A program made the position numbers and the translations under genes. Positions 15,301 to 26,200 of a stretch of DNA of 64,000 nt are shown piece by piece. How positions within the stretch are numbered: position 1 is the first letter of the stretch; each line of letters begins with the position of its first letter. Source of the stretch: Gymnogyps californianus (taxonomy: Eukaryota; Chordata; Aves; Accipitriformes; Cathartidae); contig NC_059475.1 of NCBI RefSeq assembly GCF_018139145.2, positions 20,402,937 through 20,466,936 on the forward strand, in the 5' to 3' direction. The notes below the pieces were generated by a model. That model saw only the letters and a list, made by a program, of their open reading frames with translations, had not been told where the DNA came from and searched no databases.

Positions 15301-17068
15301 ACCCAGTTAGGGAACTAATTGGGCAGCCACCTCTTCAACAGGAGCAACAGCAAGTAAAGCAATCAAATCCCTGGCAGCTATCAGCAAATAGATCCCTTCA
15401 GGAGAAGGGATTAGAGGAGGCCTTTTTCCTTGTCCATGATAAAAGCTGGCACCACGGCATGACTACAGCCTTTGAGATCCCAGACTGGGGTTTGAACAGC
15501 TGTTTAGAGCTTCCCATCAAGCTCCAGAAGCAACGGTTACACTTCATTGGGCATTTCTGTAAACAAAATGCTAAGGAGGGGGAAACTTCAAACCTAACTA
15601 CACAGAAAAAGCTAACTTTTGCTGCATGAAGGCTACATCTCAAAACTCTACCTGTCCCCAAAGAACAGGGAGTGTCATGGACAGACACCTGTGATCAAGC
15701 TGAGAGGAGTCCAAGCAGTAAACAGCTCTGGTTTCACTTGGCTCTAGGAAAGGCTCATAATTCTCTGAGACTAAATAGATATACTTGATTCTCTCTCACC
15801 ACATTCCCCTTTTTCAAGTTTAAGATACTTTTCTGCATTTGTTATTCTCAAAATAAAAGAACAGCTTCCAAGTACAGACTCTAGCATGTTTGTTGACTTC
15901 CCCCATATGCAAAACAGCTGAACTTCAAACCAGCAAAAAAACAGGAGGCACCACACACCATTCTCTTCAGCAGTTCCCCAGACGTGCCCTAAGCAGGGAC
16001 AGGCTACATTGTGTGCCTGCTTCAGAGATAACTTTTTCAGGTTTCTTCTCTAACTTGAAAATAGAGATAACATTTAGCTAAACTAGCAGAGAGCAAGAAA
16101 ATTCCCCAGTGCCCTACACCCTGAGGAATAACCCTCTTCCAGAAATAAAGACGTTAAGAAAGAATAAAGAGAGATTTCCTAGTTACTCAGAGATGCTGTT
16201 CAACTCTCATTCATACATGCAACATGCTGCTTGATGTCTCCATCTCCAGCCGCTTCGCCTCCCATTCGCAGCCACTAAGAGCTGGTGCCCACATGGCGAG
16301 AGGTCAGCTCCTCTCCTCACCAACAGCCCCACCAGACCTACATGGTCTGGCAAGCCAAACCCAAGAACCGAGCCCCCACAAGTCCACATTAATATGGTGG
16401 GGGTCAAAACCAGGACCCCTGTGCTGCCTTCCTACCATCGGGGGCCTTCTTGACGCGTGGCACCGGTCCCCTCTGCAGACACCTGCTCTGCGGGGCGCCG
16501 TGGCACCCACTCACCCACCCTCCATCCCACGGAGGCCAGGTTCCCATTTTGGACGCATACTTCACCGCCTTACGGGACTGAGGTGCCTCCGATCCCCCCT
16601 CGGACCTCAGCGTGAGGCACGCAGCCACTCGCGAGTGACCGGGGGGGAGGGGGGGGTGAATACTGAGGTAAAGGTCTTAAAAACAAAGCGCCGCACGCAT
16701 TTAGGAAGGAGGAGGAGGAGGGCGGAGCGCTATTTCCACCACCACCCCAGCCCCCGCTACTGTTGTAATTAAAAAATTAACAACAACGAAGGGAAGACTC
16801 GAAGGAGCGCTCGCCTCTGGCAGCCGGCTGGCCTCGCGCCGCCCGCCGCTGCCGAGGGCTCCGCGCCCGCCCCGCTCTTACCGAGGCAGGCGCCGCTGAC
16901 GAGGGCGGTGGCGGTGAGCGCCCCGGCTGAGGCGCCATAGACCTTCCTGGCATTGGTGACGAGGAAGGGGGCATGTTCCTGCAGGCAGCTGGCTACCCCG
17001 ATGTGGTAGACCCCCAGGAAGCCGCAGCCGGCGAAGGAGATATTCCAGGTGGAGTCCAAGGGGAACAT
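163..17068 (-). CDS. PNPLA2: PNPLA2 (adipose triglyceride lipase), 5' part only; two coding exons
   Basis: PNPLA2/ATGL performs the first step of triacylglycerol hydrolysis at lipid droplets, with CGI-58 (ABHD5) as co-activator. Two coding exons are visible on the minus strand: join(16882..17068, 163..395). Exon 1 ends in phase 1 and exon 2 completes the glycine codon, giving 140 continuous residues. These match the patatin domain: the oxyanion-hole motif GCGFLG is at residues 14-19 and the catalytic serine motif GASAG at 45-49 (Ser47). The catalytic Asp and the C-terminal lipid-droplet region are encoded further left, outside the window. The start was chosen because it gives [17 protein letters not shown], collinear with human ATGL from residue 1, and the ATG is preceded by GAGGCC. 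The gene lies downstream of RPLP2 in the same orientation, as in mammals. The intervening intron of about 16.5 kb is large for this gene. Identification is confident; completeness cannot be judged here. Confidence 0.95.
396..16881 (-). other. PNPLA2: PNPLA2 intron 1
   Basis: A 16.5-kb intron between the first two coding exons. I found no recognisable exon, RNA gene or intact mobile element in it. All open reading frames here are short and resemble no family I know. Minor items are a G13 run at 2701-2713 next to a T/G-rich stretch, and a 19-bp direct repeat at 11182-11200 and 12036-12054. A separate gene on the opposite strand cannot be ruled out by eye, but nothing supports one. Confidence 0.8.
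16882..17068 (-). CDS. PNPLA2: PNPLA2 coding exon 1
   Basis: Encodes residues 1-62 and the first base of codon 63. It ends CTCG followed by the donor GTAAGA at 16881-16876. It carries the oxyanion-hole glycine motif and the nucleophile-elbow GASAG. The exon lies in a CpG island and probably also contains the 5'UTR, reaching back to a start site near 17235. A pyrimidine-rich tract ending CTTCAG lies just upstream of the ATG (about 17083-17104), so a separate non-coding first exon, as in the human gene, cannot be excluded. Confidence 0.95.
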
Positions 17069-17263
17069 GGCCTCCGCACCCCGCTGAAGGCGGCGGGGGG
17101 AGAAGCAGCCGCGACGGGGAGGAGAAGCCGCGGGGCTCCTCTCACATCACACCGCCCCTAGGCGGACGGGACGGAGGACAACAGCCAGGAGACGCTCCTG
17201 CTGAAGGAGGAAGTCGCTAGTACGGCGAGGTTTGCCGCTGGGTTACGGGTGGCAGCTGCCGAG

Positions 17264-17270
17264 CTTATAT
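17264..17270 (-). promoter_or_regulatory. PNPLA2: TATA-like box of PNPLA2
   Basis: Read on the minus strand the sequence is ATATAAG, about 195 bp upstream of the start codon and flanked by GC-rich DNA with a GC box. A start site about 30 bp downstream, near 17235, would give a 5'UTR of around 165 nt. This is inferred from motif and spacing; the start site has not been seen. Confidence 0.5.
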
Positions 17271-17479
17271 GAGGCGGCCCGGCCCTCGGGCCCGCCCTCG
17301 GCCTACGGAGGGGCGGGAAGCACCCGGCCCCTCCTTCAACCCTTCCTCCGATGAACCCCCTCTCAGCCCAGGGAGGTCGGCCCCCGTGGGCACTGCGGTT
17401 ATTCGCCGCCTGTTGAACCACGGCAGCCGTACCAGCGCCTCCCTTAAGTGGCAAAGGCTAAGCCAGTTCCTTCGAGAAG

Positions 17480-20400
17480 GGGGAAAGGAGAGGATTACGG
17501 CTCCTCGCAGCACCCCAAACCTTGCCATGTACTGGGGTAGCAGCCTGTCTTCCCCCCCCAAAGCATGATGTTTCTTAGAGGCCTCTGCTCCAAGTTCTTG
17601 GAGTTTCGTGCAAGTACAGTCCTTTCTTTTTCGGGAGATGGGCAAGAAACATGAGAGGAAGGGAAAAGCTTTCCCCTTTCATAAAAAGCTGAGGAACCAG
17701 AAGGAGGCAAGGCTCAGCATAGCCACAGCACAAGAACAGAGAGAAAGGCAACCCCTCTCTCAACAACTTTCTCTGCCTCTAAACTCACCAAAACACACAC
17801 AGTTGCTTACCTTTGCTAACCTTCTCTTAACAGTTTTCTCTACATGCCTCTAAGCTCACCAAAATGCTTACCTTTGGTCAGGGCAACTGTAGTTGTTTTC
17901 AGTAGTGCTCCTGCACAACCTCTTAGCGCAGGCAAGCCCATGGCATATCAACTCGACGCGGAGCAGCACTGGGTGAGAGGCCAGTGCTATTCAGAGATCA
18001 AAATAGATTTCAGAAGCTGGAAAGGTCCCCTTGTCATAAACAATACAGACTATAGTCATTCAAACAATTAGATAAATGTGGAAGTTTACAGGGACATCAA
18101 AAGGATCAGCATAGCAAAAGCAGCTGCTCAACTCAAAGCAAGGAAGCAAGATGAGCAGGAGGGAGGTTTGGGAGATACAAAACAAAAAGCGTAAGTAGCT
18201 TTTTAATAGAATCAACATGGGGCAAAAGCACTTTCTACCGAAGTTAAAAAAAAAAAAAAAAAACAACAAAGACTTAATTCATCTTGGCATAAATCTATTT
18301 GCATTAGTTTTCTTATAACTAGTCAGAATTTTCTCATTTGGGACACTGTTATACCTGTCCTTAACAGCTCTCAGACTAAGCAAAGCTAGGCCTTCCTCCC
18401 CACAGGAATTTCACCAATTATGTTAGTGGAGGTCATCCAAGTAGCCCCTCTCCTGTTCCTTCCACTCCAAATGTCCTTTCAAAGGATACAAGGGAGGCTG
18501 GTACCCTCCCCATAGAGGGGCCATCCAGGTTGCAAGAACAGCTGTCTACTGCCTCAGTCTACTGCCTCACAGTCAGCTGACTGAAGCAGCCAAACTCAGC
18601 AGGTAACCCTTGTATAAATCCAATATTTGAGCTCAAGTTAGGCCTCATACTCCAGCCTCTACAGATAGAGTGCTTTTTCATTAAACATTTGCACTTGCCT
18701 TCCATCAGACAGGCCAGAGTCCAGCCTTATCTTTCTTCCAGGTCCTACCCTGGAGCCCACCACCTCACCTAGCTGCCAGGAACTACCCTTGATATGTATT
18801 AGCTCCATCCTGGAGCACCTAAAGACTTAACCCCACTTATCTCAAGCCCTCTGTTTATGCCCTATACCCACCCTTCTTTCTCTTCTTCTTACACCTCTAC
18901 TTCCTTTTGTAATTTCCTTCCTCGCTTGTGTTTGATGTGGTTACATAACCCTTGTCAGCCCTCATCTCCTCCACCTGAAGAAGTGAGCATTCGCACACCT
19001 GAGCCTTGACTCTCTTAAAGGCCCTTAACACCAAGACAATCATAGTGCTTTCACCCCATGCTTCTGGTGACACGGAAAGGTATTTCCATGTAGCCAAACC
19101 CAAAGAAAACATTGTGTCTTGCATTTTCCAGAACAGGGACTGTGCTGCAGAAGAACTAGTCAATGGACTGTGACTTCAGAGGAAATCTGTGGCAAAACTG
19201 AATACTGAACCTTGTTTGCAGATACCTCCCTACCACTTGTAACCACAAGAACAGCTTTGTTCTTGAGCCAGTGCTGCTTCCTCTTTTTTCAGCATTTCAC
19301 AAAGCTTAAGGTTCCTACTATGTCTGGAACATAGAAACAACAATGCAGCAACAATGTTGGGGTTAGTTTCACTTGATTTCTCAACAGCAATCTCATCCTG
19401 AGTTGTTTACATCGCTCTGCCTTGGCCCTCAAGGTTACCTACTTGAGGCAGTTAATGCTACCTTGTTGAGACAGGTTAATGAAGTAAACCATGTGAACAG
19501 TAATCTCTTGCAGAGTGCTGCCTGGGTACTGGCACTAGCAGGCTGGCAAACAATTGTGGTTTTTGCAAAAATAAATTATCCCGCAAAAATAGTCTTTTTC
19601 TCCTCAATAAGAAAGTACTGCCATAATCCTGCAATTGCTCATAATCCTGCAATAGGCCAGGTCAGCAAGATTTACATGGCAGCTTTTCATGTGTATCAAA
19701 CTCCTATCAGAACACTGCAGGTTCACTCATGCCCTTACAGGTTGTGATGCCACTGAGACAGCTTCTCGTGCAATCTCTCCGTTACATTTGTTTGCTAGTC
19801 TAATGAATGGTGAGCAGTTAGTACATATGAGATAATATGTTTGTTTTTTCAGGTAAGGCCTTGGTTGTTGGCGGCCAAAGGGAATTAATTCTGAAGGGAA
19901 GCTGAGAGGCAGTCTGTTACACTGTTGTCTTCAGCATGTTACTTTAGTATTGTTACCTGTAGTCAGCAAGACTGGGGCACAGGTCATGAAGCCCAACCCG
20001 AGTGCTGTTAACATCACTGGGAAGCCTGACTTTGATGTCTTTTTCTTACCTGTGATGTTTGTGTATATCGGACAATTCCATGCAAACTCTCAGGACTTGC
20101 TTCATGGGAGCATCTCTTGAGGCAATGGAGCAGTCCCCCTGTCCTGCTCTCTTGGAACTGAATTTTCCTTCTAGGAAAGCTACTACAGATATCTCTGTGC
20201 TACGTAAGTCAAACCTACTGAGTTCAGCAGGGCTGCCTACACGTAGCAGCTTGCAAAATTAGGCCTTAGTAGTAAGAGTGAAACCAGTTAATTTGGCAGT
20301 GGCCCTAGGGAGCCATTGCTTATTACTTTCCAGTAGTGTCCAAGATGTTCTCCCTGCTTTCCAAGTAGTGAAGATGTCATGTCACTCTCCCTGCCCCATG

Positions 20401-23150
20401 GTGCTTGTAAGGAATGATTTTCAGTTAGAGCTGATTTGAGATGGCACAGCATTTGTGTCCCAGTGAGGAAAGCGCGCATGTTTCAACGTCAAGCCTATGA
20501 CTAAATCACTCTCCCCTACCGTCAATTTAGTAACAATCAGTTGCCAGTGTTATCTCCAGGCGCAAGGCTATCCTTTCCTTTCCCTTCAGTGCCTTTGAGC
20601 CTTTCTTTATGAAGTCAGGAAAAATCTGTTCTAGATGAAATTGATTCTGCAAGGGGGCAGACTAGGCCACCACTCCAAGTGTTTGCAGGCACTAGTTTTC
20701 TCTGAGAGCATCATGGAATACAACACATCCACCCCACTGCTACTCTTGCCTTTGGAAATCATTGCTAAGTCTGAAAAGGCATCAGTGACACTTGAAAATT
20801 CAGAACAGTGTCCACAGAGCAGGAGCGGGGATCCCAACTCCTTTATAGCTGAAGCTCATTGAGATCAGCAGACAGAGAGTAGTGAACTCCATCCAGAGCA
20901 CCAAACAAGTCTGCAACAGACTTCCAGGCACAACACTGCTCATGTACAAAGCCATCAGGTGACAACTGTTTAGTAATAGGTACGGGGGAAGAAAGCTGAA
21001 AATGCTTTAATTTTGCATTCGGTAGAGATGTTCACCGTGCAGAGGTTTTACCAAATTCTGTAAAATGTGTGTGAAATCTTGGAGTAGACCTGTCCCCTGA
21101 CCGTCACAAGGAATACCTACGGGGTGGTGATGTAAAACACATTGGCTCCCTGTGGCAGTGTAACGAATGCTGTATTTTCAGTGCTTTCTCTGAGAGCTGC
21201 CCCCAAAAGTTTCTTCTCTAAACAGTTTACCAAATGAGCTGTCCTTCTCTTTCTCAAAGCAGATTGAGCAACAGGAGTTTTCATCAAATGATTCACTTTC
21301 AGGAAGGATTTTAAAGGTGGTAAGAGGACACCCAGCACAGGATCAGGTCCATAGCTCATGGTTTAACAGGTCATAGGGAGAAGATAAATAGGGGGAAGAA
21401 AGAAGTTAGTCTAGATGTAGCTGTAGTCCTCCTCTCATCACAGTAGCCAGCAGCTGGCACCGCAGGTTTCAGTCACATCCCACAGGCCTGGGCACAGCAA
21501 AACTCATGGAATAGCTCAGTGCCACTGAAACAAATTCCTTTGTGCATAGAAAAACCCTGCTGAGTGGTGTGCCAGGGCAGTTCCTTCCTGTGAAAACGTT
21601 GACTTTGCTCTTGCAGCAGCCAAGCAAGGCAATATCACGGGGGGGGGGGGGGGGTTACCTCTCAATAAAACCACATCCAAGAACCACTCTTTTTCAGTGA
21701 TCTTGAAATGGAGAAATCAGCAAGGAAAGACAGACAGGTATACCTGCACCCCTTCCAGTGCCAAACCACAGCCATTACGAGTCTGACAGAGAACTAGAGC
21801 GAACACAAGCAGTTTTTGTTACTACCACAAAGAACACCATGCTAGGACTTAAGGGACAAAGTAGATGAAGGGTATTGGCACTGTTACCTCCTATAACTCT
21901 TTCTTGCGGCAGGCACAGATGGGCAGTAAGGGTTAGTTGCTTAAATCATGGCCATTTTGAGGTCTGAGAATCTAACTTTCAACTGCTCTCTCCCTTGGCT
22001 GCTGTGAAGTAATGGGTATTTTCTCTCAGTACACCACAGGGAGATAAAATAGTTTTTTCCTACTTGGATTTCACCCTTTTCTCGTCTCAGAAGTACATGC
22101 CATGATTTGTCCGATGACTCATAACCAACTGTATCAGCTAGTGCTTTTTTTTTTTTCCAAAACAACTATGTTAGGAAAGCTCCACAGTATAGACTGCTCC
22201 AGGACACCTCTTTTTGACACTACCTGTGGAGACTTGGCATGGGAAGATCATCACATGTGCTACTTGTACTCTGCCTACTTATGGTGACAGCCAAAACCAC
22301 TGTAGAAGTCAGGGTAAGCTGCCTGCCAGAACCATCTCCTAGCAGAAGACACTTTATAAAAGCAAAATTTACTGTCCTCCCAACCCAATACGTTCTTCTG
22401 GGTGCACCAGAGATCAGTTTCAGTTCTCCAAAAATAGCATTCTCCTCATAAAATAGTTTTTGTTCAGATCAAGTTGATTCATGTCCTGATAGCTCAGCTA
22501 CCCCCAGAACAGCCATTCAGTATGAAGAGCACCTTTCCATTCATCTCAGTGTCCCATGAAGAGCAGGATGCAGTCTTTTTTTTTTGTTACAGATTCTATG
22601 TTAAGCATACAGATGTAACATGAAATCCAAGCACAGTCAAGCATTTTATTGCTGTTGTCCCTAGATCTTGGAAATCTGACACAGCGATGAAACTGGTGCT
22701 TTTAGATATTTACAAAAACTAATTACTGTAACTAGCTCTGGAATGATAAATGTTTCTGGACTAACTCAGACCTGCTGTCCATTCAGTTTCACATGTTTTG
22801 GAATTGACTGAACAGATCCTGAAAAATCAAGTCCTTTTATTGCTGAATAGATGGGACTCTTTCCTGAGTAACTGGGATGGCAAAATAGTATGGAGAAGGT
22901 GAACTTAAGTTAACATCGGGTAGATTCAGCTTCCACATACTGTTAAAGAAACAGCAGTGTCAAAACAAGCACCCAGGTTCACACAAGCTTAGCCATTTCC
23001 TAAGTACTTTAAGAGAGTTGAGTCCCATGGCTTGTCATAAAATTTACAGACCTGTTTCAGATAGAGATAAAAATCAAAGCTTTGTCACAGCTATTTTAAG
23101 AACAGCTGTCCAAATCCAATAGCACTTGTATGGTTATAATAATAAACTCA
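17480..23150. other. Intergenic region between RPLP2 3' end and PNPLA2 5' end
   Basis: About 5.7 kb with no recognisable exon. It holds an A18 run at 18246-18263 and a G16 run at 21639-21654. An AATAAA on the minus strand near 22645 lies about 550 bp past the RPLP2 stop, too far to be its usual polyadenylation signal. Human genomes have no gene between these two either. Confidence 0.7.
21639..21654 (+). repeat. G16 homopolymer
   Basis: Uninterrupted run of 16 G in the RPLP2-PNPLA2 intergenic region. A similar G13 lies at 2701-2713 in PNPLA2 intron 1. Such runs are prone to sequencing and assembly length errors. Confidence 0.9.
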
Positions 23151-23173
23151 AAAAAACATTTAAAACAAAGAAT

Positions 23174-23179
23174 TTTAAT
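23174..23179 (-). terminator. RPLP2: RPLP2 polyadenylation signal (ATTAAA)
   Basis: ATTAAA on the minus strand, about 20 nt past the stop codon. It would give a very short 3'UTR, as is normal for ribosomal protein mRNAs. No AATAAA lies closer than about 550 nt. Confidence 0.6.
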
Positions 23180-23199
23180 AATTTCTCTATAACAAATAA

Positions 23200-23276
23200 T
23201 TAATCAAATAGGCCAAATCCCATGTCATCGTCAGATTCTTCAGATTCCTCCTTCTTCTCTTCTTTCTTCTCCTCAG
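23200..23276 (-). CDS. RPLP2: RPLP2 last coding exon
   Basis: Encodes the charged tail AEEKKEEKKEESEESDDD followed by MGFGLFD and TAA (23202-23200). The acceptor is CCTTCAG. This conserved tail contacts translation GTPases and is also the known contact for ribosome-inactivating proteins and a common autoantigen epitope. Confidence 0.97.
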
Positions 23277-26200
23277 CTGAAGGAAAAAAAAGACCAAGCC
23301 AATGGTCAGTATTTGTATTTTTTTGCACCACAGATTTTCAAGATACACGTTTTGGTGTTCTCAGCTTCCATATTATTGGTATTTCAGCCTCCATGGTTCA
23401 TCTCATTCCCTTTCAATAGCCAAATATAAACACCAAGGGGACACAGACACTACTATTGAAGGGATGTGCTTTACACAGTGAAGTTTGTTTGATTGTCAGT
23501 TCTAAGCCTAGACCAATCTTAAGGCAGATAAAGAGCAAATGCTTCTGATTGCCAAAAGGAAACATAACTGTTCAGTTTACACTTCAATCACATAGTGAAC
23601 TGCCAAAGTGGAAAAGCCTTGAAATTTGGACTCAATTGTTAGGATTTTAACAGAGAAAAACGGAGCTGCCCTGTAACAACGCCTCTCCACTCATACTCAC
23701 CGGCAGCAGGAGCAGCAGCTGCAGCAGGAGCAGCAGAGCCCCCTCCAGCAGAGACTGCCACAGCTCCCCCAGCCGGCATGCTGGCAAGTTTTCCATTACC
23801 TGAGTGGGACCGAAGAGAGTCTTTAAATGCTCATTGCAAGCACAGAGGTAAGATGAAAAGAAGAGAAATGACAGTGCAGAAAAAACAGATACTATGTCTC
23901 ATGGACTGAACCTGTCACTACCAGCTGAAAGGAACAAGAGCCTGCACCCATGATAAGAAAGTATAAACTGTTCTGTGAAAAAAATTCAAGAGTTTAAGAT
24001 TCACAAAGGCTTATCGTGAGAACCCTGACAGCACATTATTAGTAAGTTTTCTTCTGTACACAAAGTCCCCTATTTTTTTTGCCAAAACTGTCATATAAAA
24101 ACAGTGGCAAACGCATCCAATTTTACACATACAGAAAAACTGTATGTTTTCTGTATACAGCATACTAGTCCAGAAATTGGTAATTTCAATACACCTCAAA
24201 AATAACATATAGGCAGCACTGGCTTCCCCCTTTCCCCCCTTTTTTTTAATGGTATAGGGAACTGTGAGGGCATGACTGGATCACACTTACAGGAGAGAAG
24301 GGGGTGGGGGGAAAGATGTATTTATGGCAAAGAGTACAGTATTTTAAACAAATTCTCCAGCACCCTATGAACCCTATTGCATCTCCCTTGAGATTAGCAA
24401 ACTGACTTCTTATTTATGCTCATCTTTGGAAAGCTAGCTAGTTCTCTGGCATCTGCCTTTCACATAACAAGGCTCCTGTGGCACTCAGAGGTCGCGTACA
24501 CAATATGTTTGCCTGTATTCCAATTTCTGGGAATCAGTTTCTAAATAATTCCCTGTTACTTCAAGCTCTAATAAACTAGCCAAGTAAACAAACATGTTTC
24601 ATGTGCATGTCAGTATGTTCTAGGAAACAATTTATTTAAAGTATTACAGAAAGAGATAGCGTAAGTGTGTTGTAAGCACATGCATAATGGCTCTCTTAGG
24701 TCTTCCGACCACATGGATAGGAATGTCCAGTTACTGCTCATAACAGCAAGGCCAGGCAAAGTCCTGGCAACCTTTAAGCAAATATATGCCTAAAAATTCC
24801 CTTGTGCCTATGCACTTGCAAAAAAATAGAAATTAATAAGAAACCATTGCACTAGCTCAGCTCTGCTTTATTTCAGCACTATGACCCAGTCAATTAATGT
24901 TAAAAGTTCCAGCTTTGGTAAGAGCCAGCAGGTAAGAGCACAAGCTTCTACAGAAGTCAGCACTCAGAGCTGTCTCTTAGAGAAAAGGAAACGCCAGACT
25001 TGGGGAGCTCTAGAAGAGATGTGTGCTGGAGAGGCTTGTATTAATCGCAGAGGGTGTAACTGTACCGTTAACGTGAAGTGACACTTACTTACATTTAACA
25101 GTCTGTTCTTCCTGTTTTACATAATTGCTGCATACAAGTGGGTAAACGCAAAGAAAACATCTCCCAGAGAACTTGAAGGACAGCTAATTCTTTATCTGAT
25201 CAACATGTCCAGAAAACTATGTCATGAGCAGACTACCAGTAAGCTCATACATGCTTAAATTTTCCAGTTTAATGTGGTCCACAAGCGAAACCCAGCAGGT
25301 ACTGGCACCGACCTGCAGGGAATTAGAATGGACCTAGATTTCAGTCATTTCAGCCAAGATCCAGCATGGAAGTCCTCAACCGCAAAGCTAAACTGAAGAA
25401 TAATCAGGGAGTTGGCAGCAACTCTACGCTCTCAGGTCTAAGTTACCAAAGCAGTAGAGGCAACTATCTCTGACACTCAGAGACTATACTTACCCTGAGC
25501 AATGACATCCTCGATGTTTTTTCCATTCAGCTCACTAATAACCTGTGTAAATTAAGTTTAGAATGTTAATAGTTTCAAAACAGCATGAGTATGAGCTACA
25601 TTTAAACAACTACTGATTAATCATCATGTGCAATGCCTCCATCCTGCTGCTTTTATAGCCCCAACATTCCTTATTTCTCAGTGGAAGGAACAAGACATTG
25701 AAATGAAAATTCCAGCTAAGTCTTTTATACTTTTCTGTGAAAGCTTTTTCATGAAATCTGTTACAATAAATTCATAACGAATCCAAGGACGTTGCAGAAA
25801 GAAGGATGCACAGATGTTGTGGAGCCAATTAGGAAACCCCACCAACGGTCTGTTAGTCACTGAGGGACTGTTACCATATCTTGCTTAATACCCACTGGGA
25901 GGCTCTGAAGCACTGGGCCCTAGACCAAATACCACAGGGTCCTGTTCCTAGCATTACCAAATGTTACAGCCAAGCTGGCTATTGTATCCTTGCACTGGAA
26001 CAGAGAGTCTCAACTTCAATTTTACTACCATTGTTGTATAACCCGGATGAGGAAAGCAAAACACAAAAGCAAAAATTGCTAAAGCAAGCAAGCACTTAAA
26101 AAAAAAAAAAAAAAAAAAAAGAATGCCACAGACCTTACTGGTGAGTCCCTGCTAGCAAGAGTCAGTGCTGAACACTGCTGAGTTGCCAAAGTCAAAGGAC

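Larger units (their letters stand above)
16430..17480. promoter_or_regulatory. CpG island at the PNPLA2 5' end
   Basis: Base composition changes sharply to GC-rich with frequent CpG over roughly this interval, which covers PNPLA2 exon 1 and its upstream flank. GC-box-like sequence (GGGGCGGG) occurs near 17309-17317. Long open frames on both strands here are a by-product of the GC content. Borders are estimated by eye. Confidence 0.75.

Noticed and set aside
16224..16772. 182-codon plus-strand open frame near the PNPLA2 promoter
   Set aside because: Lies in the GC-rich edge of the CpG island and has no recognisable domain.
22640..22650. AATAAA on the minus strand as the RPLP2 polyadenylation signal
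   Set aside because: About 550 nt past the stop, whereas ribosomal-protein 3'UTRs are very short and an ATTAAA lies about 20 nt after the stop.
24590..24612. p53-like pair AAACATGTTT and GTGCATGTCA in an RPLP2 intron
   Set aside because: The second half-site has two mismatches and a 3-bp spacer separates them; single perfect half-sites are common by chance.
26098..26120. A23 run as the tail of a processed pseudogene
   Set aside because: No gene-like body, target-site duplication or polyadenylation signal was found beside it.
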